Assembly (NCBI GenBank): GCA_021800445.1
Contig: JAJYYZ010000002.1
Location: 1-64,000, forward strand
Length of the DNA stretch: 64,000 nucleotides
Source of the DNA: a bacterium
Lineage (GTDB): Bacteria > Thermotogota > Thermotogae > Mesoaciditogales > Mesoaciditogaceae
Reading direction: 5' to 3'
This document shows, in pieces, positions 35,063 through 43,449 of the stretch. The notes beneath the pieces were generated by a model. The model saw nothing but the letters and a program-made list of their open reading frames with translations. It was not told the origin of the DNA and searched no databases. Numbering within the stretch: position 1 is the stretch's first letter; the number at the start of each line of letters is the position of its first letter. A program made the translations under genes and the position numbers.

Positions 35063-35670
35063 GACTTCTGGAGCATCCTTTCAAGTGCTTCTTTTATTAT
35101 CGAAAGGCCGATGTGATTTTCTCCTCCTCGTGGCAGGATGATATCGCAATCGTATTTTTGAGGCTCTATGAAACTTCTAAAGGCTGGAGCAACGAACCTT
35201 CTGTATTGAAAAATTATAGATTCGATAGATCTGCCGCGTTCCTTGGTGTCTCTTTCTATCCTTCTTATAAGTCTTTCATCTGCATCTTCATCAACGTAGA
35301 TGGCCAGATCAAAAAGTTTTCTTATCTCTTTTTTGTATATGACAAGAATTCCCTCGACTATCGTCAATTCTTTGGGATCAACGTGAATGGTTCTTGACGT
35401 GTCTCTCCTGTAAGTTACAAAACTGTAAGTTGGAACTTCTATTGGTTTGCCATTCTTCAAATCTACAAGATGAGAAAGAAAAAGATCAAAATCAAAAGAG
35501 GCCGGAGCATCGAAGTTAACATTTCTTGGATCTACTCCCGGTTCGAGATCTCTGTAATAACTATCCATGTTAAGACATATCGATCTATCTGAAAACCTTT
35601 CTATTATCTTATTAGCGACTGTCGTTTTTCCTGCACCACTTCCGCCTATTATGGCGACAAATGTGCCCAT
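35059..35670 (-). CDS. udk: uridine kinase
   Basis: 203 residues. P-loop IIGGSGAGKTT (8-17), NMDSYYRDL, NFDAPASFDFDLF, VEGILVIY, and IERDTKERGRSIESII, all typical of uridine/cytidine kinase. Makes UMP or CMP in pyrimidine salvage; phosphoribulokinase-like relatives share the P-loop but not the rest. ATG with GAGGTGAG upstream. First gene of the minus unit driven by the promoter at 35691-35719. Confidence 0.92.
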   Translation of the reverse strand: MGTFVAIIGGSGAGKTTVANKIIERFSDRSICLNMDSYYRDLEPGVDPRNVNFDAPASFDFDLFLSHLVDLKNGKPIEVPTYSFVTYRRDTSRTIHVDPKELTIVEGILVIYKKEIRKLFDLAIYVDEDADERLIRRIERDTKERGRSIESIIFQYRRFVAPAFRSFIEPQKYDCDIILPRGGENHIGLSIIKEALERMLQKS

Positions 35671-35690
35671 AACTCACCTCAATTTTTTTG

Positions 35691-35719
35691 ATTATAACAT
35701 GTATTGCCTAATGTGACAA
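35691..35719 (-). promoter_or_regulatory. promoter of the udk-glpK-proton ATPase unit
   Basis: On the minus strand TTGTCA (35719-35714), a 17-nt spacer and TATAAT (35696-35691) preceded by TGT (extended -10). The start would be about 35684, giving a leader of about 14 nt before the udk ATG. Confidence 0.7.
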
Positions 35720-35798
35720 ATATGCAAAAAAATAAATCCAAGACAAAAAAGCACATCTGTATCTTCATGTTGGAATAAGGAATTTTAGACGATTTAAA

Positions 35799-35807
35799 TG
35801 CTATAAT
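35799..35807 (+). promoter_or_regulatory. promoter (-10) of the Nudix/MaoC unit
   Basis: TGCTATAAT, a perfect extended -10, 48 nt before the ATG at 35855. No clear -35. It is divergent from the udk promoter about 80 nt away. Confidence 0.6.
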
Positions 35808-35854
35808 ATCACGGTTGATGTACCTCCAATTTTAAAAAAGGAGCTGGATAAGAG

Positions 35855-36448
35855 ATGGATGAAATGGTACTTGTCGTTGCTGCAAAAGACATCAACGAAG
35901 TGGTCAAAGAAGAAGGATTTGTGAATGTACCCATAGAAGAGATAAAAACTTTGACGGAAGAAAAGGGCTTTTTTGTCAAAAGAGATAGAGCCGAATCTGA
36001 TGAATCTATCAGGCAACTTATACCGTACATCGTGATGCAAAATTCAGATGATCTCTACCTTATGGTCAAAAGGTTATCGACTCAAACTGAAAAAAGACTT
36101 CATGGTATGTACAGCATAGGAATAGGCGGTCATGTTAACGATCAAGATGAAGGCAACACACCATGGATGAAATTTCTTTCTGGAATGGAAAGAGAGATGA
36201 ATGAAGAGGTTGTGATAAAGAAATCTTTTGAATGGCCAAAATACCTCGGTGTTATAAAAGAAGTGAGCACGTCGGTTAATAGAGTCCACCTTGGGATAGC
36301 CTTTCAAATAAAGGCTGATATCGAAGGTATAAGAGAAAAAGACAAATTTTCATGGGAATTTGCTAATTTGGCTGACTTGCTTTCAAAGTACGATATGATG
36401 GAAAGTTGGTCTAAATACGTGATAGACATGTTAGATAGCCATTTGTAA
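35855..36448 (+). CDS. Nudix-family predicted phosphoesterase (COG4112-like)
   Basis: 197 residues. A Nudix-type region GIGGHVNDQDEG...LSGMEREMNEEVVI carries the REMNEE metal-binding core, with a longer insertion than the classical 23-residue box. The N-terminal 60 residues (VLVVAAKDINEVV...) are shared with the small group of predicted phosphoesterases COG4112. Probably hydrolyses a nucleoside diphosphate derivative; substrate unknown. GGAG lies 11 nt upstream of the ATG. maoC-like gene follows after 10 nt. Confidence 0.8.
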   Translation: MDEMVLVVAAKDINEVVKEEGFVNVPIEEIKTLTEEKGFFVKRDRAESDESIRQLIPYIVMQNSDDLYLMVKRLSTQTEKRLHGMYSIGIGGHVNDQDEGNTPWMKFLSGMEREMNEEVVIKKSFEWPKYLGVIKEVSTSVNRVHLGIAFQIKADIEGIREKDKFSWEFANLADLLSKYDMMESWSKYVIDMLDSHL

Positions 36449-36458
36449 AGGAGATCAC

Positions 36459-36863
36459 ATGAAATTTGAAGATATAAAGGTAGGTATGGTTTTCGAGAGT
36501 GAAATGATCGTAGATGATAAAATGGTCATGGAATTTGCGAGAATAACCGGAGACGACAATCCGTTGCATATCGATGAGGAATTTGCCAGAAAAACGCAAT
36601 TCGGAAAGAGAATAGCGCATGGAATGCTCATCGTTTCTTTGATATCAAAAGTCTTAGGAAGAGATTTTCCAGGACCTGGTACTGTTTACGTCTCGCAAAT
36701 CGTAAAATTCAGAAAACCAGTTTACGTAGGAGATATGGTTAAAATTCACGTTGAAGTTAAAGATAAGAATCCAGACAAAAGGCGACTTTTCCTTTTGACG
36801 AACGTCACCGACGACGATAAAGAAGTCATAAACGGAGAAGCGGAAGTCTACATTCCGCAGTAA
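36459..36863 (+). CDS. MaoC-like (R)-specific enoyl-CoA hydratase
   Basis: 134 residues, hot-dog fold. The hydratase motif ITGDDNPLHIDEEFA gives Asp32 and His37 as the catalytic pair (as in PhaJ), followed by FGKRIAHGMLIVSLIS. Reversible hydration of trans-2-enoyl-CoA to (R)-3-hydroxyacyl-CoA; the acyl chain is unknown. AAAGGAG 7 nt upstream. The trpS promoter lies at its 3' end. Confidence 0.88.
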   Translation: MKFEDIKVGMVFESEMIVDDKMVMEFARITGDDNPLHIDEEFARKTQFGKRIAHGMLIVSLISKVLGRDFPGPGTVYVSQIVKFRKPVYVGDMVKIHVEVKDKNPDKRRLFLLTNVTDDDKEVINGEAEVYIPQ

Positions 36864-36876
36864 CAAATGATATAAT
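36847..36876 (+). promoter_or_regulatory. promoter of the trpS-scpAB-rluB unit
   Basis: TCTACA (36847-36852), 18-nt spacer, TATAAT (36871-36876) with TGA in front (TGATATAAT). It overlaps the end of the MaoC gene; leader of about 22 nt to the trpS GTG. Confidence 0.6.
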
Positions 36877-36904
36877 ATTGGCAAATATCGAAGGGAGTTT
36901 TAAA

Positions 36905-37891
36905 GTGAAAATACTTAGCGGTATGCGACCAACCGGACATTTACACATAGGAAATCTCTTGGGGGCGCTTGATAATTGGTTTAAACTTCAAAACGATGGA
37001 AATGAATGTTTCTTCTTCGTTGCAGATTGGCACATGTTAACCACAGGCTATGAAGATATTTCCAAACTCTCAGAGATGACGAGAACGTTGGTGCGGGAAT
37101 ACGTTTCATCTGGAATAGATCCGCAAAAAAGTGTGATCTTTGTACAATCCGCGATAAAAGCGCATGCGGAACTTTTTCTCATTTTGTCGATGATAACTCC
37201 GTTAGGTAGACTGGAAAGGGTACCAACTTACAAAGAACAATTGAGAGAATTAAGTGACAGGGAAATAACAACTTTTGGGTTTTTGGGATATCCTGTTCTC
37301 ATGGCTTCTGATATTCTCATATACGATGCCGAAGGAGTACCCGTTGGAGAAGATCAGACTTATCATCTTGAATTTACACGTGAAATTGCTGAAAAGTTCA
37401 ATTCTGTTTACGGATCAACTCTTAAAGTACCAAAGGCTTTATTTTCAAAAACACCAAAATTATCCGGTACAGATGGGCGAAAGATGTCTAAAAGTTATGG
37501 TAACGTTATAAACATAGATTCGGATACTCAAGAATTGAAAAATAAAATAATGCCTATGCCCACCGATCCGGCGAGGGTGCACAGATATGATCCCGGAACT
37601 CCAGAAAAGTGTAACGTTTGGTATTATCATCTTGCCTTTGAAACGCCGAAGGAAAAACTTGATTACGTTCATTACGGATGCACACATGCAACGATAGGAT
37701 GCATCGAATGCAAAAAAATTCTTATGGACAGCATGACGAAAAAGTTAGGACCTATTTGGGAAAAAATAGCATATTACAAAGCGCATGAAGGAGAAATAGA
37801 CGATATAATTGCAGACGGAAACGAAAAGGCCAAAAAAAGCGCTGAAATGACAATGGAAAGGGTAAGAAAATCTTTGAACCTTTTATTCTGA
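36905..37891 (+). CDS. trpS: tryptophanyl-tRNA synthetase with iron-sulfur motif
   Basis: 328 residues, class I synthetase charging tRNA-Trp. HLHIGN (12-17) is the HIGH-type signature, DGRKMSKS (190-197) the KMSKS loop. In the C-terminal anticodon-binding part, C236-x22-C259-x6-C266-x2-C269 matches exactly the 4Fe-4S motif described for Thermotoga maritima TrpRS. GTG start 7 nt after GGGAG; the frame extends further upstream without an SD. Confidence 0.96.
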   Translation: MKILSGMRPTGHLHIGNLLGALDNWFKLQNDGNECFFFVADWHMLTTGYEDISKLSEMTRTLVREYVSSGIDPQKSVIFVQSAIKAHAELFLILSMITPLGRLERVPTYKEQLRELSDREITTFGFLGYPVLMASDILIYDAEGVPVGEDQTYHLEFTREIAEKFNSVYGSTLKVPKALFSKTPKLSGTDGRKMSKSYGNVINIDSDTQELKNKIMPMPTDPARVHRYDPGTPEKCNVWYYHLAFETPKEKLDYVHYGCTHATIGCIECKKILMDSMTKKLGPIWEKIAYYKAHEGEIDDIIADGNEKAKKSAEMTMERVRKSLNLLF

Positions 37892-37899
37892 GGTGATAA

Positions 37900-38580
37900 A
37901 TGAATATAAATTTTCATTCCGGCAACTTTGAGGGATCTTTTGATTTGTTACTTTTTCTCGTCAGAAAACACAAAATGAATCCGCTTGATCTTAAAATATC
38001 AGAGATAACCGATGAGTTTGTCGCATACGTTGAAGGAATGGACAAAGTGGATATAGAGACGACTTCGGATTTCATACTGATGGCATCTACCTTGATGGAG
38101 ATAAAATCCAGGATGCTTTTAAGCCCTTCGCGTGAGGTTATCGAAAAGCAAGAAGAAATCGCAAAACAACTTTATGAATACTCTCTGCTTAAGAAAACGA
38201 TAGAAAAGGTTGAAAGCTTTTACGATCTTCATGTGAAGGAATTTGATATATCAATTTTGCCGTCTTTTTCCCGCGAAATGAATGATTCGCTTCCTTCAAT
38301 TTTCATGAAAATACTCAACTCCGTTAGGCAAGAGATGAATTTGAGAAAAAGAGTTTACAGGATAACTAAAGACTTTTACTCTTTATCGAAGAAAATTGAA
38401 ATGGTTAAATCGCTTATCATCAAAAGTAGAAAGATGAGAATACGCGATATAATCGGAATGTCGGAGGACAAACTTGAAGCGGTTGTTACTTTTGTGACGA
38501 TTCTTGAACTTCTAAGGTTGAATTTCATATTCATCGATTCGGAAGAGACAGTGGTTATAAATGAAGCGTATCATGGCTGA
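37900..38580 (+). CDS. scpA: segregation and condensation protein A
   Basis: 226 residues. Kleisin subunit of the Smc-ScpAB complex. N-terminal FHSGNFEGSFDLLLFLVRKHKMNPLDLKI and ISEITDEFVAYV, STLMEIKSRMLL, and a C-terminal winged helix are standard. SD GAGGTG before ATG 37900. scpB begins 20 nt before its stop, so the two are translated together. Confidence 0.95.
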   Translation: MNINFHSGNFEGSFDLLLFLVRKHKMNPLDLKISEITDEFVAYVEGMDKVDIETTSDFILMASTLMEIKSRMLLSPSREVIEKQEEIAKQLYEYSLLKKTIEKVESFYDLHVKEFDISILPSFSREMNDSLPSIFMKILNSVRQEMNLRKRVYRITKDFYSLSKKIEMVKSLIIKSRKMRIRDIIGMSEDKLEAVVTFVTILELLRLNFIFIDSEETVVINEAYHG

Positions 38581-39109
38581 GGTTGAGGCTTTGATCATGA
38601 GCGGTCATGGCCTTGCAATTCAGGATATCATTAGATTATCTGGAAGAAACAGGAATGAAATTCTTGAAACCATCGATCAATTACAGGAAGCATATTCACG
38701 TGATGATCATGGAATAGAACTCAAAAACGTGGCGGGTAAATACTCTTTTTTTACAAAAAACGAGTATTTTGATCTGGTTTCCAAGATAAGGAAAAAATCT
38801 GTAAGCGAGATCACCAATTCTCAGATGCAAGTGCTTGCAATAGTTGCTTACAATCAACCATTGACACTAAAAGAAATGGAGAAATTCAGGGGAAGCGCAT
38901 GTACAAATCAGATCAAAGAACTCATATCCATGGGTTTAATCAAGAGAAAGAGAGATAAAACAAAAAAGGGAAATCCATACTTTTACGTGACGACTGAGAA
39001 TTTTTTAAAAGTGCTTGGAATATCGAGTTTGTCCGATCTTAAGGAGGATTTTGTTGAGAATACAGAAATATCTGAGGATGTGCGGAATAACATCACGCCG
39101 GAAATCTGA
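38561..39109 (+). CDS. scpB: segregation and condensation protein B
   Basis: 182 residues with two winged-helix units; VEALIMSGHGLAIQDIIRLSG, QMQVLAIVAYNQPLTLKEMEKFRGSACTNQI (in parts) and LIKRKRDKTKKGNPYFYVTTENFLKVLGI are ScpB hallmarks. Binds ScpA and modulates Smc. ATG 38561 overlaps scpA by 20 nt; ATG 38573 is an alternative. SD is weak for both, implying coupling. Its last 56 nt overlap rluB. Confidence 0.94.
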   Translation: MKRIMAEVEALIMSGHGLAIQDIIRLSGRNRNEILETIDQLQEAYSRDDHGIELKNVAGKYSFFTKNEYFDLVSKIRKKSVSEITNSQMQVLAIVAYNQPLTLKEMEKFRGSACTNQIKELISMGLIKRKRDKTKKGNPYFYVTTENFLKVLGISSLSDLKEDFVENTEISEDVRNNITPEI

Positions 39110-39809
39110 AATGCTTGTCAAGTCCGGGAAAGTCAGCGTAAATGGATTTGTCACGTACGATTACATCGACGTTTCAAGTGAAGATGACATTCGAGTTGAA
39201 GGAAAAAAGGTGTCTTTTAAAAGTAAAGTATATTACATGTTTAACAAGCCGAAGGGATATATAACCACCAAAAACGATCCTCAAGGTCGAAAGACGATCT
39301 TCGATCTTTTAAATATGGAATGCGACGTTTTCCCAATCGGAAGACTTGACACTGGTACTGAAGGCCTTTTACTTTTGACTAATGATGGAGATCTTGCCCA
39401 GAAATTGCTACATCCAAGATACGAAGTTCCAAGGATCTATGAGGCTGTAATTAATTCTCAAATCGATAACGATCAGATAGAAGATTTAAAAGGTGGAATT
39501 TCCCTTCCATATGGTTACACGGCGAAAATGAAGGTGAGAATTTTGTCTGTCGATGATAAAAGTACTAAAATCAAAATAGAGATAAAAGAAGGGAAAAAGA
39601 GAGAAATTCGAAGGACATTCAAATTTTTGGGTCATCAAATCGTTTCGCTCAAAAGAATTTCTTTTGGTCCTATAAAAATAGATGCCCATCTTAAAGCAGG
39701 TGAATACAGGATGTTGAATGATTTTGAGATAAAACAACTGATCGAATACGTTAAAACAGAAAATGAGACCCAAAATGGGTCTCATCGTAAAACTGTTGAG
39801 GGGGGATAG
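39054..39809 (+). CDS. rluB: 23S rRNA pseudouridine synthase, RluB/RsuA type
   Basis: 251 residues. S4 domain at the N-terminus (MRIQKYLRMCGITSRRKSE), catalytic Asp99 in PIGRLDTGTEGLLLLTNDG, and GKKREIRRTFKFLG. Isomerises a uridine in rRNA; position not predictable between RluB and RsuA types. TTG 39054 sits 6 nt after AGGAGG, inside scpB. The end of the gene lies within a hairpin and the G-rich element: the TAG stop is part of GGGGATAGGG. Confidence 0.93.
   Translation: MRIQKYLRMCGITSRRKSEMLVKSGKVSVNGFVTYDYIDVSSEDDIRVEGKKVSFKSKVYYMFNKPKGYITTKNDPQGRKTIFDLLNMECDVFPIGRLDTGTEGLLLLTNDGDLAQKLLHPRYEVPRIYEAVINSQIDNDQIEDLKGGISLPYGYTAKMKVRILSVDDKSTKIKIEIKEGKKREIRRTFKFLGHQIVSLKRISFGPIKIDAHLKAGEYRMLNDFEIKQLIEYVKTENETQNGSHRKTVEGG
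39763..39785 (+). terminator. hairpin at the rluB 3' end
   Basis: ATGAGACCCA and TGGGTCTCAT (39763-39772, 39776-39785) form a perfect 10-bp stem with an AAA loop. There is no U-tract after it; instead the G-rich element begins 15 nt later. It lies within the last codons of rluB. It may stop transcription or protect the 3' end of the RNA. Confidence 0.5.
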
Positions 39810-39820
39810 GGGGTATCCAC
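39801..39820 (+). repeat. G-rich element, copy 2
   Basis: GGGGGATAGGGGGTAT then CCAC, differing from copy 1 (255-275) by one substitution in the second G run and one indel after TAT. Same orientation and same distance from a perfect hairpin as copy 1. The rluB stop codon TAG is inside it. Confidence 0.6.
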
Positions 39821-39887
39821 TGTCAGATAGATGATAGCATATCGATTATGTCTTTTTGATTATGTAATAAACAAAATGTTGTGAAAA

Positions 39888-39893
39888 TATAAT
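39888..39893 (+). promoter_or_regulatory. possible promoter (-10) of the TPR gene
   Basis: TATAAT 25 nt upstream of the ATG at 39918, in the 108-bp gap after rluB. No good -35 at the usual spacing. Confidence 0.45.
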
Positions 39894-39917
39894 TGCTTTG
39901 GAAAGGAGAATAGATTT

Positions 39918-42146
39918 ATGAAAAAAAATATTTTCATCCTCTTCATCTTTTTAAGTATCTTTGTCTATTCATCAGTTTCATTTGCGATGCCAGTAGATCA
40001 AAATGGCATAAACATGCTTATAGGTGCTCAGAACAGTGTCGAATTGTACAGAGAATACGGAGATGTGTCCGGTCTTAATCAGGCCATAGCGCAAATGAAC
40101 CTTTTTCTTTCTCAGTACACTGAACCATCTCAATATGTCGGCCAGGCTTATGAAACTTTAGGTGATGCTTATTATCTCCTCAAAAATTATCCCCAGGCTA
40201 TAAAATCTTACGGTATGGCTGTCCAGTACCTTCCACAGAATTCTGCCGATTACGAATATTCGATTTATTCTTTGGGATACTCTTACATGGAAAGTGGAGA
40301 CAGTTCAAATGCCATAAAATATTTCTCGATGCTTTACACGTCTCAAACTTACGGTGATGAAGCAAAGGTGCTTGTCGGAGGAATATATTTCAATCTTGGT
40401 CAATATTCACAGGCTACCTCTGTTTTGAACACCGTTCAATCAAATCAATGGAAAGCATGGGCTTATTATTACAAAGGAAGAGTCAATTTCAATCTTGGAA
40501 ATTATTCTCAAGCCATTTCTGATTTTCAACAGGTCCCGCAATATACCAACGACTTAAACGTTATTGAGCCGTCTGTTTACTATCAATCTTACTCTTATTT
40601 GAATTCAGGCAAAATTCAAAATGCCATAGATACCGCTTCCAATGCTCTAAAATCTTATTCTCCTACGAGTTGGACTTTTGATCTTTACATGATTCTCGGC
40701 CAATCTTATTACGAAAACGGCCAGTACAAAGAAGCAATGGCCACTTTTCAAAACGCCTCTCAGATTCAACATGGCACTTCAAGTTATTACGCTTTAAATG
40801 CCAAGGCATGGGCCGAGTATAAGATGGGAAATTACACGGATGCGATATCCGATTGGGAGAATGTGCTTAACAACTCCACAAATTTGGAATTGGCCTTCAA
40901 TGCGGGCATCAATGCGGGCAACACGTTAAGAGAGAACAAGAATTTCAACAGTGCCATTACCCTTTACAAACAGATGGAGACTAAATTTCAATCTTACATA
41001 AATCAGATAAATCTTGAAGAAGGAAAGACTTACCTTGAAAGTGGAAATTACCGGCAAGCCACAACGATATTCACAAATCTCTCAAAACTTTCGGAACCGC
41101 TGAAAGATTCCGCGATATACTGGCTTGCTTACACGTACAATCTTGAAAGCAATTATTCTCTTGCCATTTCAACTTTGTCAGGTCTTATACAAACGACTCA
41201 GAGTTCTGATACAAAAGCAAGTGCTTACATGCTTGAAGGTGATATTTATGCCAAAGCCTCTCAATATACTGATGCGATAAAGGCTTACAAAAATGCGATA
41301 AATTTTGGTAATCAAACGACAAAACTTTCAGCCGAATATAACCTTGGTTTGATGTATTACAACAATTCGGACTACAAAGATGCAATAAATCAATTTTCTC
41401 ACGTGATAAACAACAGGACCATCGATCCAAACACGGCCCTCAATGCTGCTTATTACCTCAGCCAATCGTATGTTAGTTTGAAAGATTATAATTCTGCGAT
41501 AGCAACCTACGATTGGATTACAAAATACGATTTTCAAGATGTTTACAGATCATCTGTTTACGTTCTTAAAGCCATCGCAATGGGTAAACTCGGCCTCTAC
41601 GCGCAAATACCTGCTTACGTAGATTCTGTGTTGCAAGCGTATCCAAACATATCTACAAAAAATGATTTGCTTTATTACAAGGCAAATGCTTACATGAAGA
41701 CAAACGATCTTCCGAAGGCTTTTTCCATAGCAACCTCTCTTTCAAATCAGAACACTTCGAACGATGCCAAAGGCGGTATTTTGTACATAGAGGCAAAATA
41801 TTATCAATCGATAAATGATATGAAAAACGCTGAAAAGTACTTAAAAGATGTTTATATGTTGTATCCCTCAAGCAGTGCGGCACCAACTGCCGCTTACGAT
41901 CTTGGAAATCTTTTCTATTCTTTGCAGGATTATTCAAATGCAAAAGATGCGTTTTTTGCGCTTGTTTCTCTTTTCCCCTCAGATCAAAGAGTACCCGAAG
42001 CGCTCTACTACATAGGCCTTTCTTATGAAAATATCGGTCAGGCAAGTAATGCTATCCAGGTTTACAATTCGTTGATCTCAAAATTTCCAAATTCACCTTA
42101 TTCATCCAAAGCTCAAGCCAGACTTTCTGTGCTTGAAAAGCGGTGA
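39918..42146 (+). CDS. exported TPR-repeat protein
   Basis: 742 residues. Signal peptide MKKNIFILFIFLSIFVYSSVSFA, then TPR units almost to the C-terminus (for example AYETLGDAYYLLKNYPQAIKSY, given in part: LGDAYYLLKNYPQAIKSYG; YYKGRVNFNLGNYSQAISDF; LYYIGLSYENIGQASNAIQV). The repeats are rich in Tyr, Asn, Ser and Gln, as in secreted proteins. TPR arrays act as scaffolds; BamD-like or tail-anchored envelope assembly factors are the nearest known parallels, but no specific homolog is recognised. GTGA overlap region with the next gene suggests joint function in the envelope. Confidence 0.83.
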   Translation: MKKNIFILFIFLSIFVYSSVSFAMPVDQNGINMLIGAQNSVELYREYGDVSGLNQAIAQMNLFLSQYTEPSQYVGQAYETLGDAYYLLKNYPQAIKSYGMAVQYLPQNSADYEYSIYSLGYSYMESGDSSNAIKYFSMLYTSQTYGDEAKVLVGGIYFNLGQYSQATSVLNTVQSNQWKAWAYYYKGRVNFNLGNYSQAISDFQQVPQYTNDLNVIEPSVYYQSYSYLNSGKIQNAIDTASNALKSYSPTSWTFDLYMILGQSYYENGQYKEAMATFQNASQIQHGTSSYYALNAKAWAEYKMGNYTDAISDWENVLNNSTNLELAFNAGINAGNTLRENKNFNSAITLYKQMETKFQSYINQINLEEGKTYLESGNYRQATTIFTNLSKLSEPLKDSAIYWLAYTYNLESNYSLAISTLSGLIQTTQSSDTKASAYMLEGDIYAKASQYTDAIKAYKNAINFGNQTTKLSAEYNLGLMYYNNSDYKDAINQFSHVINNRTIDPNTALNAAYYLSQSYVSLKDYNSAIATYDWITKYDFQDVYRSSVYVLKAIAMGKLGLYAQIPAYVDSVLQAYPNISTKNDLLYYKANAYMKTNDLPKAFSIATSLSNQNTSNDAKGGILYIEAKYYQSINDMKNAEKYLKDVYMLYPSSSAAPTAAYDLGNLFYSLQDYSNAKDAFFALVSLFPSDQRVPEALYYIGLSYENIGQASNAIQVYNSLISKFPNSPYSSKAQARLSVLEKR

Positions 42147-42151
42147 AACTG

Positions 42152-43210
42152 ATGAAAATTCTGTATTTTTTCATTCTGATCAGTGGATTGAGCACGTTGG
42201 TTTTGGCCGTACCTATAAATCTTGAGATAAACGCAAATTATTATTCCCACACACTTGAGTTTACCGGCACTTTTGCGGCAACGAATGTTGGCGTTAATCT
42301 GATCCCTAAAAATTTCGTTTCATCACAAATTTCGACTTCATCTTCTGTGACCGGAGTTTCTTCTCTCATCATTCAACCTGCAAGAAATAACTTTGCACTT
42401 TCGACACTCAATGGTACAAATTTTCCTGCCAAAACTTTCCAAAAAAGTCAATACAATTTCTCCATCGATAATTCAAGTGAAATAGGTTTTAATTTTGAAA
42501 CGCCTATTCTCTCGGGATTGATGAATTACAATTATAATCAAGCAAAAATGTCGAATTTGTCTTTGGGTTTCAACATAGGATCACTTTCAACACTCGGTTT
42601 TGTGAATTCAAAGTGTTCAAGCATCTCGCTTACATTTCCGAACGGGTTTTCCGTTGAAGGTAATTTGACAGATCAATCCACCACATCGATAAGCGCAAAT
42701 CTACCGATTAACCTTGGAAGTTTTATCTTTGACGTCGGAGGGCGTTACATCGTGCCGTCGCAATTTAAGCCTAAATTGTATGCTTTTTACATGGGTAATG
42801 ATTTGATGCCTTACGCCATGTACGATACAAAATCGACACCGACGATCACCGCCGGCCTGAATTCAAGTGCTTTTTCATTTTACGGTAAAATGACTCTTGT
42901 TTCAACACCACTTTACTCAATTGGATCGAGTTACAGAAGTCCTTTAGGCGTTTTGGGAGCGGATTTTTCAATTCAATCATCGCAAAATTACTGGGTTGAT
43001 GGAAATTTCAGTTCCATACCTTTTGGATTTAGTTTCTTGCAATTTGGTATAGGTGGTGATGTAAAATTAGAAAATAGCGGTACTTATCTTTTTAACATTT
43101 ACACTTTGGCGAATTTGAATGTGTTTTCTACGAACGTCGAAAGTTGGTTTGGCCTTCGCGGTGAAGGTGGAGCACCTGTTTATTATTACGGAATGGATGT
43201 GAACTTTTGA
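42152..43210 (+). CDS. exported beta-rich protein, probable outer-envelope beta-barrel
   Basis: 352 residues. Signal peptide MKILYFFILISGLSTLVLAV. The mature part has many alternating hydrophobic/polar short strands with Tyr/Phe (NYNYNQAKMSNLSLGFNIG, YAFYMGNDLMPYAMYD) and the last residues are YYYGMDVNF; a C-terminal Phe is the usual signal of outer-membrane barrels. ATG 42152 has GGTG 6 nt upstream; GTG 42143 overlapping the TPR stop is the alternative. Not recognised as a named porin or Omp-beta. The TPR partner may help its assembly. Confidence 0.7.
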   Translation: MKILYFFILISGLSTLVLAVPINLEINANYYSHTLEFTGTFAATNVGVNLIPKNFVSSQISTSSSVTGVSSLIIQPARNNFALSTLNGTNFPAKTFQKSQYNFSIDNSSEIGFNFETPILSGLMNYNYNQAKMSNLSLGFNIGSLSTLGFVNSKCSSISLTFPNGFSVEGNLTDQSTTSISANLPINLGSFIFDVGGRYIVPSQFKPKLYAFYMGNDLMPYAMYDTKSTPTITAGLNSSAFSFYGKMTLVSTPLYSIGSSYRSPLGVLGADFSIQSSQNYWVDGNFSSIPFGFSFLQFGIGGDVKLENSGTYLFNIYTLANLNVFSTNVESWFGLRGEGGAPVYYYGMDVNF

Positions 43211-43449
43211 GTGCGTTGGAATACGATCTTTACGTTAAAATCGATGAATTCGATATTCATATGATCAATTACATGCTTGAGGCTGAAGACAATCTTTTGA
43301 ACGTGAGAAATATCGATTCGAAATCAAATCTGTTGAAAATAGTCGTTGTGGATACGGACCTTCCGGATATGTTGAAATTGTTAAATTATTTGAAAGATGA
43401 ACTTCATCTTGAAGTGGTGAAATATGGGCCGAGTCTTGGAGTTCTTTAG
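43207..43449 (+). CDS. small conserved protein, DUF4911-like
   Basis: 80 residues, acidic alpha/beta. Pattern YDLYVKIDEFDIHMINYMLEAED...LLKIVVVDTDLPDML...LKDELHLEVV resembles the DUF4911 family reported in Thermotogota; match from memory, so moderate. TTG 43207 overlaps the previous stop (TTGA); TTG 43216 is an alternative. Overlaps the double HAD gene by 26 nt, suggesting co-translation. Function unknown. Confidence 0.65.
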   Translation: MSALEYDLYVKIDEFDIHMINYMLEAEDNLLNVRNIDSKSNLLKIVVVDTDLPDMLKLLNYLKDELHLEVVKYGPSLGVL

